A stretch of 64,000 nt of DNA from Alteromonadaceae bacterium 2753L.S.0a.02. GTDB taxonomy: Bacteria; Pseudomonadota; Gammaproteobacteria; Pseudomonadales; Cellvibrionaceae. The stretch spans positions 2,815,001-2,879,000 of the forward strand of contig VISH01000002.1 in NCBI GenBank assembly GCA_007827375.1, read 5' to 3'. The notes under the pieces were generated by a model. It saw nothing but the letters and a program-made list of their open reading frames with translations, had not been told where the DNA came from and did no database searches. Positions 33,310 through 42,926 of this stretch are shown piece by piece (within the stretch, counting starts at the first letter, position 1; each line of letters begins with the position of its first letter). The position numbers and the translations under genes were made by a program.

Positions 33310-35982
33310 CTACTTTTTAGCCGTTTTTTTAACTTTCGCTTTTGGCTTTACCTTCGGCTTAGCACTGATGTTCCATTTGCCATTATCGTAAAAGGCTTTC
33401 CATCCTGTAGCTTTGCCATCGATTTCTGTCTGGACATACTGTTCTTTTGTTTTGCGGCTGTAGCGCACCAGCGTATCGATTCCGTCGTCATCTTCCGCAG
33501 GCGCCGACAATAAAAAATGATATTTAGAATCGATTTCGTTTTTGTGGGGTAACAGCTCTTTAATCTTAGGAGCGCGGGTTTCACGATTCTTTGGAAATTG
33601 ACTCGCTGCTAAAAACAAACCACTGGCGCCATCACGTAACACGTAGTGATCCTCCACTTTTTCGCAGGCGAGTTCCGGCATATCCACCGGCTCCATTTTG
33701 GGTGGCGCGGCTTCGCCATTACGAAGTAATTTTCGAGTATTTTTGCAGTCTTCACTGGTGCAACCAAAATACTTGCCAAAGCGGCCCGATTTTAATTGCA
33801 TGTCTTTGCCGCATTTATCGCACTCGATGATCGGGCCATCGTAGCCTTTTATTTTGAAGGTGCCGCTCTCCACTTCGTAACCGTCGCAATCCGGGTTTCT
33901 GCCGCAAATATGCAATTTACGGGTTTCATCGAGTAAGTAGCTGTCCATTGCCGTGTTACAAATTTTGCAACGACGTTTTTGGCGCAACTGTTTGGATTCC
34001 GCTTCTTCATCGTCTTCGACATTTACCGCTTCGTCGCCAGACACCAAATTCATGGTGTTTTTACAGCGTTCTTTCGGAGGTAAAGCGTAACCAGAGCACC
34101 CTAAAAACACCCCCGTACTACCGGTGCGAATCTGCATTTTGCGTCCGCAATTGGAGCAGTCGATATCTGTTTCAACGGGCTGATTTCGGCGCATCCCGCT
34201 GTCGCTACTTTGCGCCAGCTCGAGTTTTACAGTGAAGTCCTGATAAAATTCGTTAAGCAATTCCAGCCAGTTCTTATCACCTTCTGCAACCGTATCCAAC
34301 GAGGCTTCCATGTTGGCCGTAAAGCTGTAATCCATTAAGTCGCTAAAACTCTCAATGAGTCGCTCAGTTACGATGTCACCCATTTTATTGGCGTAAAAAC
34401 GTTTGTTTTCCACATGAACGTAACCGCGATCCTGAATTGTGGAAATAATCGCTGCGTACGTTGAAGGCCGACCTATACCTCTTTTTTCCAGCTCTTTTAC
34501 AAGCGCAGCTTCCGAATAGCGCGCCGGTGGTTTGGTAAAGTGCTGAGAAGGTTGCACTTCGTGGAGCTGCAATATTTCCCCCACTTTTACATCGGGCAAA
34601 ATAGTGTCTTCCTCTTTGCGAGCTACCGGAGGCATAACTTTCATAAAACCGTCGAATCGAATCACCCTGCCCCGTGCCCGCAATTCATAATCGCCGGCTT
34701 TTACTTTGAGCGAGCTCGAGGTAAATTCTGCCGGGGTCATCTGACAGGCCACAAATTGTTGCCAGATCAAGGCATACAGCCGTTCTGCGTCGCGCTCCAT
34801 TCCGCTGAGTTGCGTGGGTCGAATGTGCACGTCCGAAGGCCTGATGGCCTCGTGCGCCTCCTGAGCACCTTCTTTGCTGGAATAGACGTTGGGCGCCTTG
34901 GGCAGGTAACGCGCACCGTACTCCGTATTGATATATTCACGGCAAACTTCCACGGCCTCTTTACTGAGATTGGTGGAGTCGGTACGCATGTAGGTGATGT
35001 AGCCCGCTTCGTAGAGGCGCTGCGCCATCATCATGGTTTTTTTAACGCCGAACCCAAGCCGCGTTGAAGCCGCTTGTTGCAGCGTCGAAGTTATAAAAGG
35101 CGCGCTCGGATTGGATTTTGTCGGTTTGTCTTCTCGTTCAATAACCTCGAATCTAGCTTTTTCGAGGGCGTTTTTAGCGGCCATTGCCTGGCTTTCGTTC
35201 ACCGGCTTAAAGGCTTCGTTGTTAAAGCGTTTAACCTCGTACTTGGCTCGCTCGCCTTTATCGGTATCGAGCAAGGATTTTACTTCCCAATACTCTTCGG
35301 GAATGAAAGCGCGAATCTCCGCTTCGCGTTCGCTAACCAGACGCACTGCGACAGATTGAACCCGGCCAGCTGATAACCCCCGGGCGATCTTCTCCCACAG
35401 TAAGGGCGACACCATGTAACCCACCACGCGATCCAGAAAACGTCGAGCCTGCTGCGCATTTACGCGATTTATATCGAGGCGACCGGGAGATTTAAAGGCT
35501 TCCTGAATGGCGTTTTTGGTAATTTCATTAAATACAACACGACGATAACGCGAGGGATCGCCGCCGATGGACTCCTGCAGATGCCAGGCAATCGCTTCTC
35601 CTTCTCGGTCGAGGTCCGTTGCAAGGTATATTTCATCCACCTGCTCGGCGAGCTTCTTCAGTTCGGCAACAACCTTTTCCTTACCGGGTAGAATTTCGTA
35701 TTGCGCCTGCCAGTTGTTCTCTGGATTGATACCCATGCGGCTGATAAGTTGCTCACGGGCCTTGTTCTTTTTATAAACAGCTTTTTCGCTGTCTGACATT
35801 TTGCGGGTTAGGGCCGCCTGTTTCGCGCGCGCTTTTGGGTCTACCGGGGATTTGGTGGCTCCGCTGGTTGGCAGGTCGCGTATATGGCCAACGCTGGACT
35901 TAACAATGAAATTGCTGCCCAGATACTTGTTGATGGTCTTCGCCTTGGCTGGCGACTCCACAATAACCAACGATTTCCCCAT
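33310..35982 (-). CDS. topA: DNA topoisomerase I (type IA)
   Basis: TopA relaxes negative supercoils. The 890-residue protein starts MGKSLVIVESPAKAKTINKY with the TOPRIM domain (LATDLDREGEAIAWHL near residue 118), then the catalytic region with Tyr in GYITYMRTDST near 330. Three C-terminal zinc-ribbon units follow: CSNCGRKM near 610, CKICNTAM near 670 and CDKCGKDM near 715. The end is a very basic KPKVKPKAKVKK tail. ATG 35982 has AGAAGG upstream. Length and zinc units match the proteobacterial enzyme. Confidence 0.97.
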   Translation of the reverse strand: MGKSLVIVESPAKAKTINKYLGSNFIVKSSVGHIRDLPTSGATKSPVDPKARAKQAALTRKMSDSEKAVYKKNKAREQLISRMGINPENNWQAQYEILPGKEKVVAELKKLAEQVDEIYLATDLDREGEAIAWHLQESIGGDPSRYRRVVFNEITKNAIQEAFKSPGRLDINRVNAQQARRFLDRVVGYMVSPLLWEKIARGLSAGRVQSVAVRLVSEREAEIRAFIPEEYWEVKSLLDTDKGERAKYEVKRFNNEAFKPVNESQAMAAKNALEKARFEVIEREDKPTKSNPSAPFITSTLQQAASTRLGFGVKKTMMMAQRLYEAGYITYMRTDSTNLSKEAVEVCREYINTEYGARYLPKAPNVYSSKEGAQEAHEAIRPSDVHIRPTQLSGMERDAERLYALIWQQFVACQMTPAEFTSSSLKVKAGDYELRARGRVIRFDGFMKVMPPVARKEEDTILPDVKVGEILQLHEVQPSQHFTKPPARYSEAALVKELEKRGIGRPSTYAAIISTIQDRGYVHVENKRFYANKMGDIVTERLIESFSDLMDYSFTANMEASLDTVAEGDKNWLELLNEFYQDFTVKLELAQSSDSGMRRNQPVETDIDCSNCGRKMQIRTGSTGVFLGCSGYALPPKERCKNTMNLVSGDEAVNVEDDEEAESKQLRQKRRCKICNTAMDSYLLDETRKLHICGRNPDCDGYEVESGTFKIKGYDGPIIECDKCGKDMQLKSGRFGKYFGCTSEDCKNTRKLLRNGEAAPPKMEPVDMPELACEKVEDHYVLRDGASGLFLAASQFPKNRETRAPKIKELLPHKNEIDSKYHFLLSAPAEDDDGIDTLVRYSRKTKEQYVQTEIDGKATGWKAFYDNGKWNISAKPKVKPKAKVKKTAKK

Positions 35983-36317
35983 AAGAGCCTTCTTTACAGA
36001 GTTTAAAGATAGAATGAATTTTGAACACCAGCGTCGCGGCCAGCGTCGAAGGTGCGCATATATAAGTCCTCAGAGTTATAAGGTCAAGCATCGCGGCGCA
36101 ACGCAAACAACCTTCGAGTGTAGTTTTACAGACTCCTTCTTTGCTGATAAGTTACTTGCGATATGTATGCTATCTTATTGTTTATAAAACATTTATTATA
36201 ATTTTACTGCGTACAGTGTGCATTTGAATCATAGACTCACACCATTTAAATCGTCAAAAAAACGCTAAAATTATTTTTAACAACTTTTGATAACAATCGA
36301 CATTTGAGAATTTTCGC
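35983..36317. other. AT-rich divergent intergenic region between topA and the 36318 gene
   Basis: It contains a palindromic ATTATAAT (36195-36202) that reads as TATAAT on both strands, but no -35 box at proper distance on either. No coding frame here is supported; the short frames overlap both strands and lack ribosome sites. I see no RNA gene. Confidence 0.5.
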
Positions 36318-37079
36318 ATGTCGTCTATTTCTACGCTCATACTCTTCCTGGCACTCATCATGGTTTCGCTACTGGTGGTGAGCGCAATCAATCAGCGCCA
36401 GACTCGTCGTCGCTTAATCGCGCGCAAGTTACTGGAATTGAAGCGTCGCACCACAGAGCTCGACGAGCTTGCCAGTATGATCGATAGCGTCGTCGAATCG
36501 CCACAAATTGCAGGCATCGTGAACGATGAGGCAATTGATACGATTCACGCCATGCTCCGATTGGACCCAAACAGCCAGGCACTGCAAGTGCTGCTGCATA
36601 GCATGCAGGAAAAAGCCCACGAATTTGAAAACCTGGGACGGTCTCGAGAAATATACCGATTGCGAGAAAGTGACGCTGCAATTGCGCGCACCCTATACGA
36701 ACTTAACGAAACCGGGAGAATCCTCAGGCGACGCCAATCCGCTGGCAAACTGGAAATGGCAGAACTCGAAACCTACATCCGCGATTTGGCCTGGTCACAC
36801 TTGCTGGTTGGAGTTGTAAGCAACGTTGGCCAGGGGCAGAAGTGCCTGGCAAGGGGGGATATATTGCGCGCGCATGCTTTTTTCAAGAAAGCACAGCAAG
36901 TAGCGATTAAAACGTCATCAACGGATGAAAGACGACACCGTCTAATAAAAGAAGCGACAGACCTGATGAACAATCGCTCAAAAATGCTATCGCAAGAATT
37001 TATGCCCGAACTAAAACCGGAAATGCGGGCAAGCCTAAACGCCAAAAGTACCCCACCGCCGGAATCAATTACCGAGTGA
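36318..37079 (+). CDS. Membrane-anchored helical protein, function unknown
   Basis: The 253-residue product has one N-terminal membrane helix (residues 5-24, LILFLALIMVSLLVVSAI) followed by a cytoplasmic, strongly helical charged region (RRRLIARKLLELKRRTTELDEL, then RRQSAGKLEMAELETYIRDL) and a proline-rich end. This resembles membrane-tethered coiled-coil or TPR-like proteins, but I recognise no family. Its last 15 bases overlap the opposite-strand gene ending at 37065. It is a single gene on the plus strand; no partner is evident except that both proteins of this convergent pair are single-pass membrane proteins. Confidence 0.72.
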   Translation: MSSISTLILFLALIMVSLLVVSAINQRQTRRRLIARKLLELKRRTTELDELASMIDSVVESPQIAGIVNDEAIDTIHAMLRLDPNSQALQVLLHSMQEKAHEFENLGRSREIYRLRESDAAIARTLYELNETGRILRRRQSAGKLEMAELETYIRDLAWSHLLVGVVSNVGQGQKCLARGDILRAHAFFKKAQQVAIKTSSTDERRHRLIKEATDLMNNRSKMLSQEFMPELKPEMRASLNAKSTPPPESITE

Positions 37080-37604
37080 GGTCTCCCGCTCGCTGGTGAC
37101 TAGATCGGCCAACCAGCGCAGTTCCACATCAACCGTTTCGAGGCAGTGTTGCATCGAATCCTCCCAGCGGGGCTGGCGTTCCCAACAGGTTTCAGTCCAG
37201 TAAAATATAACTGAGGACTCAGTGACCTCAATGGCCCGAATGGGTGCCGGTAAATTCTGGACCCAAGGTTTTAACTCGTGCTGAATGTACTCCGAAGCGC
37301 GGCTTCCAGCCACCCAATCCCATTCAGCGAGGAAATTGAGTTCATGCTCCAGGGATTGCCGACCAAGGCACCAAGTACGAATTTTTACCCCTGCAGGCAA
37401 TTCGCCCAAGGGACGGCTGTAGAGCGCCAGCTGTCTGGGTTCGCCATTCGTGGGGTTTTGCCCAAGCCGCACGCGAATGTCCTGTTTGCTGGCCAGTGAG
37501 CGCAGCCGCGCCAAACGCCGTTGCTGTTTGTTTGGCTGCAACATCATGATCGGTCCGACCAGCATTACTACAACGAATATACTTGCAATAACGACTGGCC
37601 ACAT
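37065..37604 (-). CDS. Single-pass membrane protein, function unknown
   Basis: From ATG 37604, which has AGGTGA eight bases before it, the protein is 179 residues. It has one N-terminal membrane helix (VVIASIFVVVMLVGPIMML) and a cytoplasmic domain with arginine-rich RRLARLRSLASKQDIRVRLG and several tryptophans (WDWVAGSRASEY, FYWTETCWERQPRWEDS). The alternative GTG at 37643 lacks a ribosome site. I know no family function. It converges on, and overlaps by 15 bases, the membrane protein at 36318. Confidence 0.72.
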   Translation of the reverse strand: MWPVVIASIFVVVMLVGPIMMLQPNKQQRRLARLRSLASKQDIRVRLGQNPTNGEPRQLALYSRPLGELPAGVKIRTWCLGRQSLEHELNFLAEWDWVAGSRASEYIQHELKPWVQNLPAPIRAIEVTESSVIFYWTETCWERQPRWEDSMQHCLETVDVELRWLADLVTSERETSLGN

Positions 37605-37756
37605 ATGATTCACCTGAGCTAATAAAAGTGATAAATACGCCACCTCAGGTTACAGCGATAAGCTCTGAAAAGCGGCGTATAATCATAACAACAGGTGGTA
37701 TTTTGTGCCTGTTGTGTTTAACAGAAAATGAGAACCGTTTGATAGGAGGAGGGTTT

Positions 37757-38185
37757 ATGGCTAGCTATAAAAATCTGCTCGTTGGTCTCGATTTATCTGA
37801 AGATTGTACCGTTATATTGCGCAAAGCGGCGGAAATCGCCGCGCAATTTAACGCCAAGCTCAGCGTTGCACATATCGTCGAACCTCTGGCATTCGCTTAC
37901 GGCGGTGATGTTCCGCTGGATCTAACCGAAGCTCAGAACGTCATGGAAAACCAGGCACGGGAACGGCTGGCTAAAATCGTCGACGAGTGTCAGGTAGACG
38001 CTGCCAATCATTATGTGTGTATCGGCCACGCTGCCACAGAACTGCACCGTATCGCTGAAGAGCATAACATGGACATGATCGTTGTTGGCAGCCACGGCCG
38101 ACACGGCCTGGCACTGCTGTTTGGCTCTATCACCAAGGGTGTGGTGCAAAACGCCAGTTGCGACGTACTCGCAGTGCGAATCTGA
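37757..38185 (+). CDS. Universal stress protein, UspA family
   Basis: The 142-residue single-domain protein begins MASYKNLLVGLDLSEDC and ends with the nucleotide-binding motif GSHGRHGLALLFGSITKGVVQNASCDVLAVRI, which carries the G-2x-G-9x-G-S/T pattern of ATP-binding Usp proteins. ATG 37757 has GGAGGAGGG close upstream; a longer frame in from 37628 is not supported. It lies beside uup and slt, an arrangement I recall from Pseudomonas. The role is presumed stress or hibernation signalling by family only. Confidence 0.93.
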   Translation: MASYKNLLVGLDLSEDCTVILRKAAEIAAQFNAKLSVAHIVEPLAFAYGGDVPLDLTEAQNVMENQARERLAKIVDECQVDAANHYVCIGHAATELHRIAEEHNMDMIVVGSHGRHGLALLFGSITKGVVQNASCDVLAVRI

Positions 38186-38193
38186 CAGCAAAC

Positions 38194-40089
38194 TCAGGGA
38201 CTGGCGAGTGATTCCAGCTCCTCCCAGCGTTCGAATTTACTCGCCAGGGTATTTTCCAGTTCAGCCAGTTGCTCAAGCTTCTGGTTAACTGCGTCGTTCG
38301 ATTGTTGATAAAAGGTCGGGCTAGCGATCTCATCGTGCAGCGCAGCAACATTTTGTTCCAGCGTCTCCAGTTCTGCCGGCAGGGCATCCAGCTCGCGCTG
38401 CAATTTATAACTGAGTTTTTTTGGCGCTTGAAACGCCGGCTTGGCAAGCGGTGCTATGGGCTTGGGTTCAACGGCCGGTTTTACAGTCAGCTGAGCAGGC
38501 TCTGTTTCCGGCCATAGCCCCCCCTGACGCAGCCAGTCATCATAACCACCGACGTACTCTTGCACTCTGCCACGCCCTTCGAACGCGATAGTGCTGGTTA
38601 CAACATTGTTGAGGAACTGGCGATCATGACTAACCAGCAGTAAGGTACCTTGATAATCCACCAGAATGGATTCCAGCAACTCGAGCGTTTCCGCATCGAG
38701 ATCGTTGGTGGGCTCGTCGAGCACCAAAAGGTTTGCCGGTTTACTGAAGAGTTTCGCCAACAGAATACGATTGCGCTCCCCTCCTGATAGTGTTTTTATC
38801 GGTGTACGCGCACGCTCGCCACTGAATAAAAAATCTTGCAGATAAGACATAATATGACGTGACCGACCGTTAATTTCGATGCTGTCACGACCCTCGCTGA
38901 TGTTGTCTACGGCACTTTTTTCTAGGTCAAGCTGGTCGCGTAATTGATCGAAGTACGCGACCGTCACTTTGGTACCCTGCCGCACCGTTCCGGATTGTGG
39001 CTGCAACTCACCGAGTATCAGCTTTAGCAACGTGGTTTTTCCAATACCATTGGGGCCGATCAGCCCGATTTTATCGCCCCGGAATATGACCGTGCTGAAA
39101 TTTGAAATCACCAGTTTATCGGGCCAGCTAAAACTCACCTTTTGAAGTTCTGCCACCAATTTACCGGAAAGCACATCACCACCCTGCTCCATTTTTGCGG
39201 TTTTCAGCGTCTCCCGGCGTTGCGCGCGCTGTTCCCGCATGGCTTTTAACGCTCTCACTCTGCCCTCGTTGCGCGTTCTACGAGCTTTGATGCCTTGCCG
39301 TATCCACGTTTCTTCCTGAGCCAGTTTTTTATCAAACAGCGCATTGTGCTTCTCTTCTTCTGCGAGTTGCTGCTGACGAAACACCAGAAAACTCTCGTAG
39401 TCACCCTCCCATACCGCCAGGTTGCCGCGATCAAGTTCGCCAATTTTATTTGCCACCGTTTGCAAGAAGGCACGATCGTGGGTGATAAACACCAGTGCAC
39501 CGGAAAATTGCAGTAATTGCTGTTCCAACCACTGAATGGCAGCAATATCAAGATGGTTGGTGGGTTCGTCCAGCAGCAACACATCCGGTTCGCAGACCAA
39601 CGCCTGGGCAAGCGCAACACGCCGTCGCCACCCTCCAGAAAGTGCACTTAAGCGCGCGTCGGCGTCGAGATCAAGGCGGGTCAACACCTGCTCAATCCGA
39701 GTTTGCAGGCGCCAACCGTCAGCGGCTTCAATACGTTGTTGAACCGCTTCCAAAGCGTTGAGATCAGACGCGTCACGTGCCAGCCTGTCAAAAACTTTGA
39801 GATCTTCAGCAACGGGTAGCCCGGCCGCTACAAAATCGTAGACACTCACATCATCGGCGGCCGGCAACTCCTGGGAAAGACTCGCAACGGTGATACCATC
39901 CGCCAACCAGAGCTGGCCGGAATCCAATTCCACGTCGCCACAGACAGTTTTTAACAATGTCGATTTGCCAACGCCATTTCGACCCAAAATACACAGTCTG
40001 TCACCGCTATCCAATTGCAACGCCAGTTCATCAAAGAGCACTTGCTCGCCATAGTGAAGGTGGGCGTTATCGAGTTTAAAAAGTGGCAT
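38194..40089 (-). CDS. uup: ABC-F ATPase Uup
   Basis: Uup is a cytoplasmic ABC-F protein linked to ribosome function and transposon precise excision in E. coli. The 631-residue protein has two ATPase cassettes: Walker A GRNGVGKST near residue 38 with LSGGWRRRVALA near 148, and GPNGIGKTT near 343 with LSGGERNRILLAKL near 431. The linker between them is charged and helical, and a C-terminal coiled-coil (about 560-631, AFQAPKKLSYKLQRELDALP) distinguishes Uup from other ABC-F proteins. The 8-base gap to the convergent usp gene leaves no room for a terminator. Confidence 0.94.
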   Translation of the reverse strand: MPLFKLDNAHLHYGEQVLFDELALQLDSGDRLCILGRNGVGKSTLLKTVCGDVELDSGQLWLADGITVASLSQELPAADDVSVYDFVAAGLPVAEDLKVFDRLARDASDLNALEAVQQRIEAADGWRLQTRIEQVLTRLDLDADARLSALSGGWRRRVALAQALVCEPDVLLLDEPTNHLDIAAIQWLEQQLLQFSGALVFITHDRAFLQTVANKIGELDRGNLAVWEGDYESFLVFRQQQLAEEEKHNALFDKKLAQEETWIRQGIKARRTRNEGRVRALKAMREQRAQRRETLKTAKMEQGGDVLSGKLVAELQKVSFSWPDKLVISNFSTVIFRGDKIGLIGPNGIGKTTLLKLILGELQPQSGTVRQGTKVTVAYFDQLRDQLDLEKSAVDNISEGRDSIEINGRSRHIMSYLQDFLFSGERARTPIKTLSGGERNRILLAKLFSKPANLLVLDEPTNDLDAETLELLESILVDYQGTLLLVSHDRQFLNNVVTSTIAFEGRGRVQEYVGGYDDWLRQGGLWPETEPAQLTVKPAVEPKPIAPLAKPAFQAPKKLSYKLQRELDALPAELETLEQNVAALHDEIASPTFYQQSNDAVNQKLEQLAELENTLASKFERWEELESLASP

Positions 40090-40227
40090 AGATGCGTATT
40101 GACCTCGTTAAAAAAAAGATAAGAAACAGGTAGTTATTCCATATTAAGAGTGGCGAAACTGGCCATTATCTACAACAATTGGCTTATTGCTATGTGTTCG
40201 GTTGAAATTTTGTTTTAATTGCGGTTA

Positions 40228-42258
40228 ATGATGAACATCGAGAAGTTTGGTTGTTTCACCTTGTTAAATTTTTTCGACAAATCGCTTGCTCGAAGTGTTA
40301 TTAGTGGCGCGCTATCGATCGTGTTGTTGTGTGCGACCCAAGCACACGCATTATCCCCTGAAACCCTACCTCCAGCCGCAGCACAACACAAACAACTGCC
40401 ATTGGCGGAGCAACGCTATCATTACGAAATGGCCAAACAGGCCCTAAACGATGGCCGTTGGCAAACCTTCGATACCCATTATGCGCTCCTGGGTGATTAC
40501 CCACTGGTGCCCTACCTCGAATATTCCAAACTTAAATTTAATCTCGATAAACTCGAGATGGATAAGCTCGAAGGCTTTCTCCGCAAACACGAAAACTCGT
40601 TTCTCGAAACTCGATTGCGCGAGCAGTTACTCTATACCCTGGCCATAAAAAAACGCTGGGAAGATTATTTAGCCTATTACGACCCCGCAAAATCCACCCA
40701 GGAACTGAGCTGCTATTGGCTCTATGCACGTCTGCACGAACACGACACCAGTGCATATCAGGAAGTTGCGGATATCTGGCAACAGGGGAAATCACACCCA
40801 AAAACCTGCGACCCGCTCTTTAATCGCTGGCGTCGCGCGGGAGGCTTGACCCAAGACATCGCCTGGACCAGGTTCGATAACGCCATGCACGCTGGCAAGC
40901 GCAGTCTGGCGCGCTACGTTACCAGTTTCATGGACGAGAAGCATCAGAAATACGCTGAGCTTTATATGCACGTGCACGGCTATCCCTACACCATTCGCCA
41001 GCAGCAAAAATTCTCTGAGCATTCACCTCAGATGCAACAGATTATCGCCTACGGGATTCAGCGTTACGCGCGTCACAATGCTTTGGATGCGTTAAAGCAG
41101 TGGGAAAAATACGAGGCCCAACAGATATTTGCTGAAAATCTCGTTGCCGAAACCAAACTTCAGCTGGCCAAGCGACTCATTCGCTCAGACAACGCACAAG
41201 CAGCCGAAGCCCTGATAAGCAATTCGCCAGCGCTTGGTGAAAATACGGTGGTTGAGGCCTTTATACGCGACTCCCTGCAAGTCCAGAATTGGGAGCGGGT
41301 CTACCATTGGATAAATAAGCTCGATAACGACGCTCAAAACTCAGACCGTTGGCGCTACTGGAGAGCCCGCGCCTTGGAGCAGCTCAGCGTGCACGATGAC
41401 GCGATGGGCAGCGCCCACGACATCTACCTGGCACTTTCCAAACAGCGTAGTTTTCACGGTTTTCTCGCCGCAGACAAAGTGGAACGCAGTTATTCACTCG
41501 AGCAAATACCTGTTGAACTGAGCCCGTCCACCCTGCTGGCAGTCGAACAATTGCCGGGTTTACGAAGAGCGCGCGAATTGTGGCTAAAGGGCGAGATGGC
41601 GGAAGCGCGGGCCGAGTGGTTTTTTACAACACGCAACCTGGAATCTGATGACCTTGTAGCTGCTGGAGAGCTGGCAAAACGCTGGGGCTGGTACAACAAG
41701 GGCATTCACGCGATGATTACCGGTAACCTCTGGGATCATCTGAGTATCCGTTTTCCGCTGGCGTACGAAGAACAGGTACAGCAGGTTTCTTCGCAAACCA
41801 AGGTGGCGCCCGATTTTATTTTTGCCGTTGCGCGCCAGGAAAGCGCTTTTGCAGAGAATGCCACCTCTTCTGCAGGCGCTATGGGTTTGATGCAGCTCAT
41901 GCCACAAACCGCAAAATTAACAGCAATGCGTAACGGTATTAAACACACTAAAAAAGACTTGTTCGACCCAGAGCACAACATCAATTTGGGCGGTCATTAC
42001 CTCAATGAACTTCTCGAGCAATACAATGGCAACCGTATTCTTGCCGCCGCCGCATACAATGCTGGGCCACATCGTGTCGACCGCTGGATTCGCAAGAATC
42101 CCCAGGATGTGCCTTACGACATCTGGATCGAAACCATTCCCTTTAAAGAAACCCGCGGTTATGTGCAAAATGTGTTGGCATTTTCTGTGATTTACGGCTA
42201 TCGCCTGGGTCAGCCTAAAAACCTGGTGACTGAAACCGAAGCGAAAAGCTTACTCTGA
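40228..42258 (+). CDS. slt: Soluble lytic murein transglycosylase
   Basis: Slt cleaves peptidoglycan glycan strands with formation of anhydromuropeptides. The protein is about 676 residues from ATG 40228 (ATG 40231 is equally possible). A signal peptide (SVISGALSIVLLCATQAHA) is near residues 20-41. A long helical superhelix domain follows, then the C-terminal SLT domain with catalytic Glu in ARQESAFAENATSSAGAMG near 536 and MQLMPQTA and AAYNAGPHRVDRWI downstream. Domain order and size fit Slt70. The mature enzyme is periplasmic. Confidence 0.94.
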   Translation: MMNIEKFGCFTLLNFFDKSLARSVISGALSIVLLCATQAHALSPETLPPAAAQHKQLPLAEQRYHYEMAKQALNDGRWQTFDTHYALLGDYPLVPYLEYSKLKFNLDKLEMDKLEGFLRKHENSFLETRLREQLLYTLAIKKRWEDYLAYYDPAKSTQELSCYWLYARLHEHDTSAYQEVADIWQQGKSHPKTCDPLFNRWRRAGGLTQDIAWTRFDNAMHAGKRSLARYVTSFMDEKHQKYAELYMHVHGYPYTIRQQQKFSEHSPQMQQIIAYGIQRYARHNALDALKQWEKYEAQQIFAENLVAETKLQLAKRLIRSDNAQAAEALISNSPALGENTVVEAFIRDSLQVQNWERVYHWINKLDNDAQNSDRWRYWRARALEQLSVHDDAMGSAHDIYLALSKQRSFHGFLAADKVERSYSLEQIPVELSPSTLLAVEQLPGLRRARELWLKGEMAEARAEWFFTTRNLESDDLVAAGELAKRWGWYNKGIHAMITGNLWDHLSIRFPLAYEEQVQQVSSQTKVAPDFIFAVARQESAFAENATSSAGAMGLMQLMPQTAKLTAMRNGIKHTKKDLFDPEHNINLGGHYLNELLEQYNGNRILAAAAYNAGPHRVDRWIRKNPQDVPYDIWIETIPFKETRGYVQNVLAFSVIYGYRLGQPKNLVTETEAKSLL

Positions 42259-42314
42259 ACCGTCAAAACTCATCTATATTTAAGGGAATCATTTTAAGGC
42301 CCAGGACGCAGAGA

Positions 42315-42899
42315 ATGAACCAAACGGCATCGGACGATCCCCAGACCACAACAGAGCAAAACTGGTCGCACGTTAAAGAGACCATCAATATGCTCTATCT
42401 GGCGGTTTGCCAAATTGAAGCCACCATGACCGATTCCAACAAATCCGTCGATACCCTGACCGAATCCTTCACTAAACTTGCCACTCACACCAGCGATGTA
42501 AGTGCTCAAGTGCAGGATCTCTCGCGTATAGATGAGCTCGAGGCTTTTAAAAGCGATATCGCCACCACCGCAACCGAATTGAATAACAATATCAGTTCCT
42601 CGATCCAGGCCTTTCAATTTTACGATCGTGTATGTCAGCGCCTCGATCATGTCGCACGCAGTTTAGAAAATGTTTCCTCCCTTATGAGCCAGGAAAACAG
42701 CCTGCAAAACCCGGAAGAATGGCGCCGTCTTCAACTGAAAATTAAAAACAGTTATACCATGGAAGCTGAGCGCATTATGTTTGAATACATTATGCGTGGT
42801 GGCAGTGTTGGAGAAGCCCTGGATATTTATCGACACCATTTCGATAAGGAACAGGATAAAAGCCCAGACGTCGATAACGACGAAATAGAATTGTTTTAA
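42315..42899 (+). CDS. Helical protein with a CheZ-like DxxxQ motif, function unknown
   Basis: The 194-residue protein is almost entirely alpha-helical and polar. Residues 100-112 read FQFYDRVCQRLDH, giving D104-x3-Q108. CheZ phosphatases of CheY use a D-x3-Q pair in a helix of similar flavour (FQDLTGQ), so a CheZ-like phosphatase is possible. This is inference from one motif; overall identity to CheZ is not evident. An ATG at 42315 lies 56 bases after slt. It sits 27 bases before the EAL/HDOD gene, with which it is probably cotranscribed. Confidence 0.7.
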   Translation: MNQTASDDPQTTTEQNWSHVKETINMLYLAVCQIEATMTDSNKSVDTLTESFTKLATHTSDVSAQVQDLSRIDELEAFKSDIATTATELNNNISSSIQAFQFYDRVCQRLDHVARSLENVSSLMSQENSLQNPEEWRRLQLKIKNSYTMEAERIMFEYIMRGGSVGEALDIYRHHFDKEQDKSPDVDNDEIELF

Positions 42900-42926
42900 C
42901 CCTCAGCTTCGAGGGAGTTTTTTTGC

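Noticed and set aside
34540..35067. 175-codon frame opposite topA
   Set aside because: Shadow of the certain topA gene, with no start signal.
36190..36205. Shared -10 palindrome ATTATAAT as a bidirectional promoter for topA and the 36318 gene
   Set aside because: No acceptable -35 box at 16-18 bases on either strand, so it is noted only as an AT-rich feature.
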